Below, in pieces: positions 1 through 8,875 of a stretch of DNA of 64,000 nt (the first letter of the stretch is position 1; the number at the start of each line of letters is the position of its first letter). Position numbers and translations under genes: made by a program. The notes beneath the pieces are model-generated. The model was not told the origin of the DNA and searched no databases. It saw only the letters and a list, made by a program, of their open reading frames with translations. Source of the stretch: CAYSPT01 sp964432985 (GTDB lineage: Bacteria > Muiribacteriota > CAYSPT01); NCBI GenBank assembly GCA_964432985.1, contig CAYSPT010000006.1, forward strand, positions 62,001 through 126,000. The letters are read 5' to 3'.

Positions 1-570
1 TTCAGCAAAAGGACTGGTAGTAATGGTGATAGATTCTACATCTCTGCAAATTGGTCTGGCTTTGAGCAGAATGCTGGCGCTGCCGTCCGGATTGAATCTG
101 GTGCGTTCATAATAAAGTACGCCGTTTTCCAGATAACCCCGGACGTCAATACGGGAACCTTCATTGTAATCGTCGTTACCTGAATCATTCACTACTTCCA
201 TTGTCTTCAGCTGGCAGATCGAAAAAGTGAAGAGAACCTGGGTGTCTGTAGTACTGGATATTTTTCCTTCCCGGAAATGGAAAGGACGGGGAATTAAATC
301 CAATTTCTTTATCTCAAAGGTACTCATTACAATTTCTTTGACGCTTTCGTATTCATTGGAAGCGTTTTCGAGATCTTCACGGATCCTGCGCACTGAATCC
401 TGAAGCTCCATGAGCCGTGCCTGTTTCCATGATGATTTACTGAACAAGTTTCTGCCTAGTCTGAGCAGCTGCATTGAACCGATTGCAACTACAAAGAATA
501 CAGCCAGGGAAACCAGCAGGGAAGCGAGCGTCAAACCACGGTATCTTAAACCGGTTTCCCGGAAAGTCAA
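1..570 (-). CDS. GspJ-like pseudopilin (3' end outside window)
   Basis: The frame is open for 190 codons and runs off the left window edge, so the C-terminus is missing. The start is a TTG whose last two bases fall in the TGA stop of the upstream gene (TTGA overlap), which indicates translational coupling. Residues 11-33 form a class III prepilin-type signal: a basic start, then RGLTLASLLVSLAVFF and a long hydrophobic helix. The usual Glu at +5 of the mature protein is replaced by a small residue, which is atypical. The rest is a globular domain with many charged residues. Position as the third pseudopilin after GspI-like and GspK-like genes, and the length beyond 190 residues, suggest the GspJ/PulJ class, a minor pseudopilin of the pilus tip. 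The family call is firm; the subclass is inference. Confidence 0.72.
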   Translation of the reverse strand, partial: MTFRETGLRYRGLTLASLLVSLAVFFVVAIGSMQLLRLGRNLFSKSSWKQARLMELQDSVRRIREDLENASNEYESVKEIVMSTFEIKKLDLIPRPFHFREGKISSTTDTQVLFTFSICQLKTMEVVNDSGNDDYNEGSRIDVRGYLENGVLYYERTRFNPDGSASILLKARPICRDVESITITTSPFAE

Positions 571-1160
571 TGAAGTTCCACCCCTCGTGACAGGTTGATG
601 ATCTGGGTTATCTCTCGAATGGTCCCACCGACCCGTGCTTCTACCACTATTTTCATAATGTCTTGTTCATAATACTCTTCCGAGGCAGAAGTATTCAATA
701 TGGGAGTTTCCCCGATAATCGAGAACTTGACGAAGGTAACACGTCCCAGGTCATCGTCCAGGGGGGTGGGAGGGGACGATCCGTTAAGGGGAAAGTTGAT
801 GGTGTTGCCTTCGAGATCCGACACGACAAAATCTTTAATGAACTCTTGATACAGGTCTGCTTTTTTCATTCCCAGTTCTTCGCTTCCCTCATCTCTTACC
901 TTGCCTCGCAGGTCTTTGTAGGCATCGTAGAATTCGTTTGGCAGACTGCGGATTTTCAGGAGTATATATTCGATGGCTCCTCTGGCCAGGTAAGTTGCCT
1001 TGACCTGGTCGGCCCGGGCAACCTGGAAAGGACGGTTACGGTGAACGGTTAGAATCAGGACATTGGCCATGATCATGAGAACTGCGGCGATGCCCAGAAC
1101 AGAGGCCAGAGCGATTCCCCGCCTGGGTGATAGGGATCCTGCCCGGAGTCTCATCAGCAT
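567..1160 (-). CDS. GspK/PilX-like pseudopilin
   Basis: A 197-residue protein with an N-terminal prepilin-like segment: SPRRGIALASVLGIAAVL followed by a hydrophobic helix, then a soluble domain rich in charged residues. The GIALASVLG form, without the +5 Glu, is typical of GspK/PilX-type minor pseudopilins, which cap the pseudopilus. I chose the ATG at 1160 because an AGGA-type ribosome site (1169-1172) lies 8 bases upstream; a TTG at 1166 is an alternative. It follows the GspI-like gene by 36 bases and overlaps the next gene by four bases, so it belongs to the minus-strand operon headed by the giant propeller gene. Classical GspK is longer (over 300 residues), so this is a short variant or a PilX relative. 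Confidence 0.72.
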   Translation of the reverse strand: MLMRLRAGSLSPRRGIALASVLGIAAVLMIMANVLILTVHRNRPFQVARADQVKATYLARGAIEYILLKIRSLPNEFYDAYKDLRGKVRDEGSEELGMKKADLYQEFIKDFVVSDLEGNTINFPLNGSSPPTPLDDDLGRVTFVKFSIIGETPILNTSASEEYYEQDIMKIVVEARVGGTIREITQIINLSRGVELH

Positions 1161-1196
1161 CAACAATTTCCTTTCATTATTAGTTTCGTTTCCCTA

Positions 1197-1712
1197 TCAA
1201 TTGGTCTTTATCCGGCTTTTGAATGATTGTAGCGCAAAGGATTTGTCAGTATCTCCCCGCCCGGGCCACGTGACTTCGACGGTCACTTTTTTAAACGAAT
1301 CCGGAACACTGCACGTTGCCTGGACCGGAGGATCGGTTGGTACAGGGGCCCGTTCCTTGAAGCTGAAAGAAACGCTCGTGAAGTGCTGCACAGCTATGGT
1401 TACCGTGTACTCGACGCCGCCGCGATTTTCTTCGTGTTCGTCTCCCAGGTGGTCAACTGTGGTTTCATCAAAGGCTGCCGCCAGGCACTGATTCATGTAA
1501 TCCTGGGCAATCTGGATACCGGTCATTTGCCTGATCTGCATCTGTTGTCCCCCCAGTCCTACCTTAAATACACCGACGATAGGTACAATTGCCAGAACCA
1601 TGATGACGCTGGCAAGCAGTATTTCAGGCAGGGTAAGGCCAGAAGCGGTATGGAGACCGGATTTATTACAACGTAACAACCGGTGTAAAGCAGGCGATGT
1701 AATCATCGTCAC
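1197..1712 (-). CDS. GspI/PilV-like pseudopilin
   Basis: A 171-residue pseudopilin. The class III signal is ASGLTLPEILLASVIMVL, with Gly just before the cleavage point and Glu at +5 of the mature chain, as in GspI and PilV. A hydrophobic helix follows, then a small globular domain ending in a KKVTVEVTW strand typical of GspI-type folds. The start GTG abuts the TGA stop of the upstream giant gene (TGAGTG), so the two are very likely translationally coupled; an in-frame ATG lies two codons later. GspI normally initiates the tip complex with GspJ and GspK, whose likely partners are the next two genes. Confidence 0.8.
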   Translation of the reverse strand: MTMITSPALHRLLRCNKSGLHTASGLTLPEILLASVIMVLAIVPIVGVFKVGLGGQQMQIRQMTGIQIAQDYMNQCLAAAFDETTVDHLGDEHEENRGGVEYTVTIAVQHFTSVSFSFKERAPVPTDPPVQATCSVPDSFKKVTVEVTWPGRGDTDKSFALQSFKSRIKTN

Positions 1713-4700
1713 TCACTCGTCGGTCTGGTCTTTTTCATCCTCGGCGAAGCTCGTACGCACTTTCTGTTCCAGGAGCCGCAGCCTCACCTGGATTTCCTGA
1801 ATGGTGAAGTTCAGGCAAAGAGTCCGTATGTTCCCGGCATGATCAACGCAGGTAACTTCCACTCCCAGCTGGGCTTTATCCGGATCTCGCAAGTCATCTT
1901 CGTCGCGGCCGTCGTTGCCGATACGGAACGTATAGCTGGTATAGGCGTTGTTCGGATCATCCTCCACCGATATGGCATCCCACTCGTCACGGCTTTTGGG
2001 AATCGGGGGTATATAGTTTCTCAGCGTCTTATCATAGCCACCTTCGATAATTTTAAAAACACAACTCCGTATGGGATCGATAGGTCCGGCGGCATCAAAC
2101 TTGACATTATCATCCACTCCCAGGAAAAAGCTGAACCGTGTGTCTTCCGGAAAGGCCGGGAAATAGTACCCACCCGATTCGGCGGCATCATGGGAGAAGG
2201 TGACTGTCTCTTCATTGCAACGGATAGCATTCCCTTCGGGAATCATGGTATCCGTAAGCAACTCACCTTCGCCTCTGATTTCGAAAATAAGGGGGTCGTA
2301 GTTGATCTCGGCTGCGGATGATTCTGGAAACACAACCAGCTTTATATTGGGTTTCTTATTGTCCTCAACTGTAATGATTCCAAAATCGGTACCGTCTGCC
2401 CCGTAGCCGGGGGGATTAGAGTTCCCTCTGATATCGAGGTCGCCTTTATTGACATTGCCGCTGGTATCCTCTGCCCTGATATAGTAACGGAAGATCTGCC
2501 CTCCTTTGAACTCCTCAGGAAGTACGATGGGTGAAGCTGTCTCATACTCCTGCCAGTTTGAAATCCAGTGGCATTTTTGCTCCCACTTCCCGCCGACGAC
2601 GGGGGTGGCAAAACCGTTGGGGGCCGGATCTCCCGACCGCATGACCATAGGGTATTTGATCCAGCTGTCGGCTGCAGGATCGGAGGTAACATATGAAAGC
2701 AGGTGAGCGGGCGTGATCTCGTAGTAAAGGTCTACCTTTGGCATGGCGTCCACCGGATGATTGTCCCTGATCGTGCAAGAGATCATGATGTTAGCTCCGC
2801 AATAGGCTCCCTCTTCGGGAGTGTAGGGCTGGTAGGTCTGAGATTCAGAAATCTCCGGTGGTGTCCGGTCATTTACGGACAGGAAAAATGGTTTAACGCC
2901 GTCTTTTATGATGCACTGCATTTTCTCGTCTCGGTCAATAAGGCTGCAGCCTACCAGGCCGACATATCTCCAATCATCGACCGGCGGTTCGAACGGTCCC
3001 TCGTGGGGATGACCGATGATGCGATCGATCTTTACCCGGGTTTTGCTGGGAGCGGCCGGTCGGCTCTGAACTTCCGCGGCGGTTCGCTCCACACTGATTG
3101 CCTGCCAGAAACCTACGGGCAGAGCGCCGGCTGGCACCCATTTCTCACCAACTTTGACCTGCTCGTAGATGGGATTGCCCTGATCGTCTTTACCCACTTC
3201 CTGGGTCTCGTAGACAGGTTCCGGTTTTTCAAATTTTGCCAACATCGGCTCCCAGGAGGTTTCTCTGAATTTTACTTCAAGCCCAACTTTGTAGCGGCTC
3301 CCCGGTGTGGGGAAATCGAACGTGGGTTGTATGATCGGACTGGTTACCGATTCAAAGGGATGGAAATCCTCAAATACGGGGGTTACATCTGTCCAATGGC
3401 CGGTTCTTCTCTCCATCCAGAACCGCCACTTGTAGGTAATGGAGCCGGGAAGCAATCCGTTCATCTGTCTGGCGCTTGAATCCCCTCCGCCCCGGTACTG
3501 GACCCGGTTGCCATCTGTAATGGGACTTAGAGACATTTCAGGAAGGATCTTGAAATCGCAGTCGGAATCCTCAACCAGACTGCCTTCCTGAATAGCTGTA
3601 TGTTCGAGCCGAATCGGGGCATACAGTATGTTTTCTCCCCCGGTAAGCTGGCTTTCCGTCACATGAAATGCCTTCGTATTCAAATGCTGCGTCTTTGTCA
3701 TGTTGTCCGGATCTATATACTCAACGGAAAGGGACAGACGATAATAACCGGAGGTTTTAAACGCCTTGAGATCGTTTACATATTTGGGAAGCTTACTCGT
3801 ATCTTCAACATCGATAACGCTGGTGTCCGTGTCAGTCACGGTGAATTGTTGCTCTGCTTTCTTCGTATACACGCTTCCGGCGTCCAGGAGTTCAGCTTTC
3901 CAGGTGTAGGTAAGGGCCGTATCGGTAAGCACGTCGATTACCGGTGAACTAGCAGTTTTAGCGGATTTGAAGAGATACGAGTTATTCGCCTCGACTTTGC
4001 TCTGGGGTAAAATAATGCTATTAGGAAGTGTAATCCTCTCTGCGTCAGCGGCGGCCATCAAATAGAGGTCGGTGGTGTTTCGTTCGATGTCTGTCAGTAT
4101 AACTACCGCCCGGTTGGAGGCGCAGATCACCATGGGCTCAAAAGGAATTTTTACCATTGCATTTATGAACTGTGTGAAGTTCGTGTACTCATTCTGCGGG
4201 GTGAAACGGAAATCCTCGTTACCGGTAGTCAGGTTGACTGTCCTGATATGGGCCAGGAGACGTCTGCCGAAAGAATCACCCAGTCCAACAGTGAACAGGT
4301 TATTGCCGGCTCCGGCCTGCTTGATTCTCGGGGGTGCCCATTCCAGAGGCATTCTCCCAAGGTCGTTCAAGGAGTCGGGGGACCGCCGCGCTATCCGGGC
4401 GTTGATGGAAGCCGGGGCCAGGACCAGATGTCCCTGCATCATTTTTGGAATATTTTTTTCTGTTACCCGACCGGAACGAAATTTCATAAGCCTGGATTCG
4501 GCCATTTTGTTTCCGGCTATATACACGTCGTACTGGTTGGCTTCCACCTGCCGTGCAGTGGGAACAATGGTTTCAACTTTTGTCAGCAGCGGCTCGACAA
4601 ATGAATCGGCTTTTACCAGTGAAACCATGGTGCCGTCCGAGGCGTCAATCTGCAGGCAGCCATACCGCTCCTTGGTAATGAACAAGACCTTTTCTGTTTT

Positions 4701-6368
4701 ACGGATGGCGAGAAAAACCTGTTTGTCCAGTACTGCCGGCGGACCGGCGATCGACCAGTTGCCATCCAGAGAGCTGAGCGTATACGACCACCTGAGCAGC
4801 CCGTCGCTGGTGTAGGCGTGCAGAATATCATCTGAGACTACGAAAAGATGACCGTAACGAGGGATGATAGCGTACTGGATGGTACCCTTGATTAGTTTTT
4901 TCCAGACTAAGGAGCCGTCTTTGGCAAAGGATGTCAGAAAACTGTTACCATTGTCTCCTCCGGCAGCAGCGAAGATCTGGTCATGGTAGATGCACGGCCA
5001 TACATTGTGAAAAGGCCTGCCTCGATTGACACCGGTCAGCTTGAAAGCCGGTTTAAGGATGTCACCAGTACCATTGAACGGTCCGCCGATGAGATCAGGT
5101 TTCTCGCGGTTGCCCTGAAGGGCCACGAAAAAATCATCTCGGATGGAAATCGCGTAGATACGGGGAATACCTCTCAGAGATCCGTCCAGTTTGAGTGTCG
5201 GATTTGCAGTAATTTCCACTTCTTCATCAAGAGGTATATAGTTGGTGTTGGCTGAATCTCGGCTTATCATGGGCCAGTCCCTGGCCGACAATGTGTCCTG
5301 GGGATCACCGGTGGGAAGCGACGGCATGGTTGGCGGGTAGTCGGTAGTGTAGATGGCGCTTCCTTTTTCCATGGCACGCACGTAGGCGATACGGCTGTCT
5401 GCAGGAGAAAAAACAGGAGATGTTTCGTCTTCATCACCGAAGGTCGCCGGGTAAACGGCACCATCGTCATCATTGACGATATTACCTTTACCGTCATCAA
5501 CACCGTCATTGTCGTCAAGATGATAAACCCAGATATCGTAGTTTCCGCGGGTATTAGCTGAAAACGCCAAGAGTTTTGAATCTTTCGACCAGCTTGGTGA
5601 TGTTTCTGTAGTCTCGGTAACAGTAAGCTGTTTCTCCAGGGTATTGTCAGCGGATACTTTTCTTATGTAGATATCCCCATTCTTTTCATATGCGACATGG
5701 CTGTTATCTGGACTCCAGGCGGGAGAGCTGCCTGAACCCAATGAGGTTAATTTTCCGGTTTTAACCACCAACATGAAAAGAGTGCCGTCCCGTTTAAAGA
5801 GGACCCGGGTCCCGTCTGGAGACGGCAGAGGTGAGTGCCCTGAATTGAGTATGGTGTATTTTGTTTTTTCCGTCAGGGAAAACATCCATAGATCATCTTC
5901 TGCTTCGAAAACTATTTGTGAATAAGAGAGCCAGCCGGGATTTGCCTCGTCGCTCATGCTCATGAAAGCAGGCTCGGGAGAATAAGAGCCGCCGGACGCC
6001 GTAGGCACCAGGAAAATGTCGGTATCTCCTTCACCGCTGGGCGCTGAAAATACTACGTGCTTTCCCCCTTTAGGAGACCAGGCCGGCCGTGAGCATGGCC
6101 CGGAAATACCTTCGTTGAGTGTGGCCGCATCACCAGCACCGCTGGAATTCGCCATTTTGATCTGCGGGCCGGACAAAAACAGGAGTTTATTTCCGTCCGG
6201 AGACCAGACAGGATTGGTATTTGCTCCCTGAACTGAGCTGATGAGTCTGGTTTCAGCCGGGGCCTGAACCGGCGACAAGAAAAGTAGAAACAGGGGGATA
6301 ATGACCAGGAAAATGAATTTCCTGCCCTTTAACTCAGTCTGCGATGATGAAATTTCCGTGGAAATCAT
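1713..6368 (-). CDS. Giant secreted beta-propeller protein (PD40/TolB-like, PQQ-like, Ig-like)
   Basis: A 1551-residue exported protein. The ATG at 6368 follows a strong GGAGAG ribosome site and gives a clean Sec signal peptide (basic LKGRK, hydrophobic core, cleavage near APAE, about residue 39). Residues about 45-340 contain at least seven PD40/TolB-type blades of the form WSPDGxxLLFxS, for example NPVWSPDGNKLLFLS and SPSWSKDSKLLAFSA. Residues about 365-760 resemble PQQ-like blades (DGSLVWKK, DGLLRWSYTL). The remainder is beta-rich and Ig-like, ending in a segment with YYIRAEDTSGNV and a DNKKPNI motif that recurs in the 1446-residue protein encoded at 8876-13216. No catalytic motif is visible. 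The gene heads an operon with three pseudopilins, suggesting a surface protein exported or displayed by that machine (inference). A longer in-frame start at 6479 lies too close to the predicted transcription start. Confidence 0.85.
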   Translation of the reverse strand: MISTEISSSQTELKGRKFIFLVIIPLFLLFLSPVQAPAETRLISSVQGANTNPVWSPDGNKLLFLSGPQIKMANSSGAGDAATLNEGISGPCSRPAWSPKGGKHVVFSAPSGEGDTDIFLVPTASGGSYSPEPAFMSMSDEANPGWLSYSQIVFEAEDDLWMFSLTEKTKYTILNSGHSPLPSPDGTRVLFKRDGTLFMLVVKTGKLTSLGSGSSPAWSPDNSHVAYEKNGDIYIRKVSADNTLEKQLTVTETTETSPSWSKDSKLLAFSANTRGNYDIWVYHLDDNDGVDDGKGNIVNDDDGAVYPATFGDEDETSPVFSPADSRIAYVRAMEKGSAIYTTDYPPTMPSLPTGDPQDTLSARDWPMISRDSANTNYIPLDEEVEITANPTLKLDGSLRGIPRIYAISIRDDFFVALQGNREKPDLIGGPFNGTGDILKPAFKLTGVNRGRPFHNVWPCIYHDQIFAAAGGDNGNSFLTSFAKDGSLVWKKLIKGTIQYAIIPRYGHLFVVSDDILHAYTSDGLLRWSYTLSSLDGNWSIAGPPAVLDKQVFLAIRKTEKVLFITKERYGCLQIDASDGTMVSLVKADSFVEPLLTKVETIVPTARQVEANQYDVYIAGNKMAESRLMKFRSGRVTEKNIPKMMQGHLVLAPASINARIARRSPDSLNDLGRMPLEWAPPRIKQAGAGNNLFTVGLGDSFGRRLLAHIRTVNLTTGNEDFRFTPQNEYTNFTQFINAMVKIPFEPMVICASNRAVVILTDIERNTTDLYLMAAADAERITLPNSIILPQSKVEANNSYLFKSAKTASSPVIDVLTDTALTYTWKAELLDAGSVYTKKAEQQFTVTDTDTSVIDVEDTSKLPKYVNDLKAFKTSGYYRLSLSVEYIDPDNMTKTQHLNTKAFHVTESQLTGGENILYAPIRLEHTAIQEGSLVEDSDCDFKILPEMSLSPITDGNRVQYRGGGDSSARQMNGLLPGSITYKWRFWMERRTGHWTDVTPVFEDFHPFESVTSPIIQPTFDFPTPGSRYKVGLEVKFRETSWEPMLAKFEKPEPVYETQEVGKDDQGNPIYEQVKVGEKWVPAGALPVGFWQAISVERTAAEVQSRPAAPSKTRVKIDRIIGHPHEGPFEPPVDDWRYVGLVGCSLIDRDEKMQCIIKDGVKPFFLSVNDRTPPEISESQTYQPYTPEEGAYCGANIMISCTIRDNHPVDAMPKVDLYYEITPAHLLSYVTSDPAADSWIKYPMVMRSGDPAPNGFATPVVGGKWEQKCHWISNWQEYETASPIVLPEEFKGGQIFRYYIRAEDTSGNVNKGDLDIRGNSNPPGYGADGTDFGIITVEDNKKPNIKLVVFPESSAAEINYDPLIFEIRGEGELLTDTMIPEGNAIRCNEETVTFSHDAAESGGYYFPAFPEDTRFSFFLGVDDNVKFDAAGPIDPIRSCVFKIIEGGYDKTLRNYIPPIPKSRDEWDAISVEDDPNNAYTSYTFRIGNDGRDEDDLRDPDKAQLGVEVTCVDHAGNIRTLCLNFTIQEIQVRLRLLEQKVRTSFAEDEKDQTDE

Positions 6369-6491
6369 TGATACTCTCTCCTTCCTTCCAAGGAGCGAAA
6401 ATCCCTTCCGAGGAACGGAAACCGCTGCCAAACAGTATGGAAATGCTTTGAATACATAAGTTTTTTGGACATACTTCACCTATTCAGATCA

Positions 6492-6521
6492 ATTATAGTA
6501 ACGGAAAAAAGTTTATGTCAA
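6492..6521 (-). promoter_or_regulatory. Consensus sigma-70 promoter for the minus-strand pseudopilin operon
   Basis: On the minus strand the -35 hexamer TTGACA (6521-6516) and -10 hexamer TATAAT (6497-6492) both match consensus exactly, with an 18-base spacer. Transcription should start near 6485 and leave a leader of roughly 117 bases before the ATG at 6368. Confidence 0.75.
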
Positions 6522-6562
6522 GTTTTATAGTATCTATCTACATCTACATATAAGTATATTCC

Positions 6563-6591
6563 TTGACACTTTTTTTAGTCACATTTATAAT
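6563..6591 (+). promoter_or_regulatory. Consensus sigma-70 promoter for the OmpH-like operon
   Basis: TTGACA (6563-6568) and TATAAT (6586-6591) match consensus exactly with the ideal 17-base spacer. Transcription is expected near 6598. This makes upstream start codons (TTG 6563, ATG 6596) of the following gene unlikely. It sits back to back with the minus-strand promoter at 6492-6521. Confidence 0.8.
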
Positions 6592-6616
6592 TGAAATGAA
6601 ACCTTGGGTGAACTAT

Positions 6617-7498
6617 ATGATTCAAAGCCGCTTTACAGGTATGTTTTACTGTCTTTTCCAATCGATACATCATTCGCTTCGCCGTGTGCTCGTAGTGGCT
6701 ATCGTTACCTTTCTACTTTGTGCTCAGACGTCATTGCCTCCGGTTGCAGGTGTATCGAGGATCGTCCAGGTAAGTCTTTTTCGCTGTCTTATGGCACATC
6801 CTGCAATTCATTCGGTCTTTGATGTCTCATGTCTTTCTGTTAACGTTGATACGGCAGTTGAAAAACAACTGATCGAGTTGCGACGGCAGGAAGCCCTCTT
6901 CAAATCGGTCAACCGGAAAATCGCACTGCTCGTGTCAGTGTACGATGTTGAAAGGAAGAAACAAGAGCAGTTGATAAAACAAGCGGAGCAAGCTGGCGAT
7001 GAAGCACGGGCTATGAGCTTGCAGCGCTTTCTCAATGGCATGGAGGACCGGTTGTATAGTAAGCGTAATGATCTGAGGGAAAAAGCCCGGAAACTTCAGC
7101 AGAAACTTGACCACGCCGAGTATTTATCCAGGTTTTCTGACCGGCACTATGTTGCTGAATTGATCCAGAAAATTGAAGCAGGCACATGGTCATCCGTGCT
7201 GGGAGAGGTCATTTCGGCCATTGATTTCGTGGCCGAAAGATCAGGGGCCACTCTGGTATTTAACGCTGATTTACCGTCTACGGCCAGACTTGAAAGGATC
7301 TCACTTCCTGCCAAAAATCCCTATACAGAAGTTATAAATGGTGACTCTTCCGGTGAAGCGCTGGTAGAATGGGCGGAAGCCCGGGCTCATTTTATGGACT
7401 GTTATTTACCCCCGATGAAACGGCAGCTGTTTATCAGGGGGGTTCCGGATATTACCGGTGAGGTAATCGAGTATTTAAGAAGAAGGGACACCCAATGA
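6617..7498 (+). CDS. Skp/OmpH-like periplasmic coiled-coil protein
   Basis: A protein of about 293 residues with an N-terminal hydrophobic segment (LRRVLVVAIVTFLLCAQTS) that fits a signal peptide. The middle is a long charged coiled coil (RKKQEQLIKQAEQAGDEARA and onward). It leads into IDFVAERSGATLVFNAD, which matches the end of the Skp/OmpH fold, where a helix precedes a 'xxVAxxxGxxLVxD' strand. Skp-family proteins are periplasmic chaperones of outer-membrane proteins. The protein is longer than Skp (about 160) and has an extra C-terminal domain of about 90 residues with no recognised motif. The start is uncertain: ATG 6617 is chosen because it lies downstream of the predicted transcription start; no strong ribosome site is seen, and ATG 6641 is possible. 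It overlaps the next gene by four bases. Confidence 0.65.
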   Translation: MIQSRFTGMFYCLFQSIHHSLRRVLVVAIVTFLLCAQTSLPPVAGVSRIVQVSLFRCLMAHPAIHSVFDVSCLSVNVDTAVEKQLIELRRQEALFKSVNRKIALLVSVYDVERKKQEQLIKQAEQAGDEARAMSLQRFLNGMEDRLYSKRNDLREKARKLQQKLDHAEYLSRFSDRHYVAELIQKIEAGTWSSVLGEVISAIDFVAERSGATLVFNADLPSTARLERISLPAKNPYTEVINGDSSGEALVEWAEARAHFMDCYLPPMKRQLFIRGVPDITGEVIEYLRRRDTQ

Positions 7499-8814
7499 CG
7501 CCGGCAAAGGACCATAAGCCTTTTGTACGAATCCTGCCTGGTATGGTGGGACTGTTTCTTTTGCTGCTTATGCTTGGAGATGCGGCAGGTTTCGCTGAGT
7601 CGTCAGGTGATGTGAGAAATCAGTACGAGATTCTGCTTGGTATGGACACTAAAGGAAGGGGAACTTCCACGGCTCTTGAAGCACCGGTGGCGGCGGTTGA
7701 CCTGTCGTTACTGCTGGCGTTTCATCCCCGGATGGCGGAATTTTCGCCCGAGATGTCTGCATTCATGAAACTGCCTTCATCTGGTCTTTCCAGGGATGAC
7801 AGGAATATCCGGTTATCGGAACGGCACAGTGAAATCGAGGTGCTTCGTGCCAGGATACAGCCTGAAATTAATGCTTTACAGGCGAACGTCCAAGCTCTGG
7901 GAAGGAAGGAGAACCAGCTGCAGGAGCGCTTGAACTCCTCACTGTCTGAAGAAAGCAGGCAGTTCTGGGGGCAGACGCTGGGTAAGCAGGATGGAAATCT
8001 GCTGGTGAGAAAATCAGGAGCTGCAGTCGAAGTAACGTCACTTGAAAAAGCTTTGGGACAGGGAACATCACGCGCCGATTCTATCCCGCCGACACTGGAA
8101 GAAAGAAATGCCGACCTGGTCCTCTCCGAGAGACTCAGCCGGATCAGGGACCGGTTTACCAAAGATATTGATCGTTTACGGGCCGAACGTGAAGAGTTAG
8201 AGCGGAGAATCGAGTACAAACGCCGCCAGGTGTTGTCGCCTTTATTCAGTGATCCTGATGAAACCAGGCGTATATTTGAATCAATTTGGAAAGAGATAAT
8301 TTCAGTTGTCAATCAGGTAGCCGGAGAAAAAGCTGTCCTTATATTAATTGATAAAACGTATGGAGCCAGACCTCTTGTCAAGCGCCGTGGAAATCCGGTT
8401 GATGCGGTACTGGAAGCTGACGGTGAGCATGACCGCTACTTCAGTGTAAAAAAAGCTTATGATAAATTGCATAAAGCGGGCCAATTCAGTGAATACTCGA
8501 ATAACGCGTACCGGCGTTTCATTGAAGAAAAGGTAGTCAGGTCACGTGGGCTGAATCAACGTCGCCAGGACGATGAGGAGTGGCGTTTCACGGAGGAGAT
8601 GAACGTGGCTGCGGGGTACCTGGTTGATTGGTTCTATAGTCTTGATCAGTTACCCGACTACTATCCGTCCGGTATGGAAAGTATTGTTTTTTTCAAGGGG
8701 CAAATAGATATTACGGCCGACTCGCTCGAGCGGTTGTTTGCGCGATATAAAATTAAGAAGAGAAAAAAAGATGTTATTATTGAATTCTTAACGCGGAAAG
8801 GATTTATTCAATAA
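7495..8814 (+). CDS. Second, larger Skp/OmpH-like protein
   Basis: A 439-residue protein starting at an ATG that overlaps the TGA of the preceding gene (ATGA). The N-terminus has a signal-like segment (VGLFLLLLMLGDAAGFAES). Two coiled-coil blocks follow, roughly residues 100-155 and 200-255 (for example EREELERRIEYKRRQ). They end in IISVVNQVAGEKAVLILIDK, the same Skp/OmpH-like end motif as in the upstream protein. The C-terminal 150 residues are charged and include a helix-rich tail ending in FLTRKGFIQ. The two genes therefore look like a diverged tandem duplication with different accessory domains. They sit directly upstream of a very large secreted protein, so a chaperone role for giant surface proteins is an attractive inference. 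The family assignment rests on pattern recognition only. Confidence 0.6.
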   Translation: MTPAKDHKPFVRILPGMVGLFLLLLMLGDAAGFAESSGDVRNQYEILLGMDTKGRGTSTALEAPVAAVDLSLLLAFHPRMAEFSPEMSAFMKLPSSGLSRDDRNIRLSERHSEIEVLRARIQPEINALQANVQALGRKENQLQERLNSSLSEESRQFWGQTLGKQDGNLLVRKSGAAVEVTSLEKALGQGTSRADSIPPTLEERNADLVLSERLSRIRDRFTKDIDRLRAEREELERRIEYKRRQVLSPLFSDPDETRRIFESIWKEIISVVNQVAGEKAVLILIDKTYGARPLVKRRGNPVDAVLEADGEHDRYFSVKKAYDKLHKAGQFSEYSNNAYRRFIEEKVVRSRGLNQRRQDDEEWRFTEEMNVAAGYLVDWFYSLDQLPDYYPSGMESIVFFKGQIDITADSLERLFARYKIKKRKKDVIIEFLTRKGFIQ

Positions 8815-8855
8815 TAAATGATTTAAGAAGAAACCTGACATTACAATATAAAATG

Positions 8856-8869
8856 CGACCAGGAGGTCG
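8856..8869 (+). promoter_or_regulatory. Ribosome site inside a small hairpin
   Basis: CGACC (8856-8860) pairs perfectly with GGTCG (8865-8869) around the loop AGGA. The AGGAGG ribosome site of the gene starting at 8876 therefore lies in the loop and 3' arm. Such a hairpin could reduce or regulate initiation; this is inference from one sequence. Confidence 0.4.
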
Positions 8870-8875
8870 GGAACA

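Noticed and set aside
2703..3479. A 258-codon plus-strand open frame
   Set aside because: It lies wholly opposite the 1551-residue propeller gene, whose domains are recognisable; the plus-strand product has none.
6563..6616. TTG 6563 or ATG 6596 as the start of the first OmpH-like gene
   Set aside because: TTG 6563 is the first base of the -35 hexamer, and ATG 6596 falls at the predicted transcription start.
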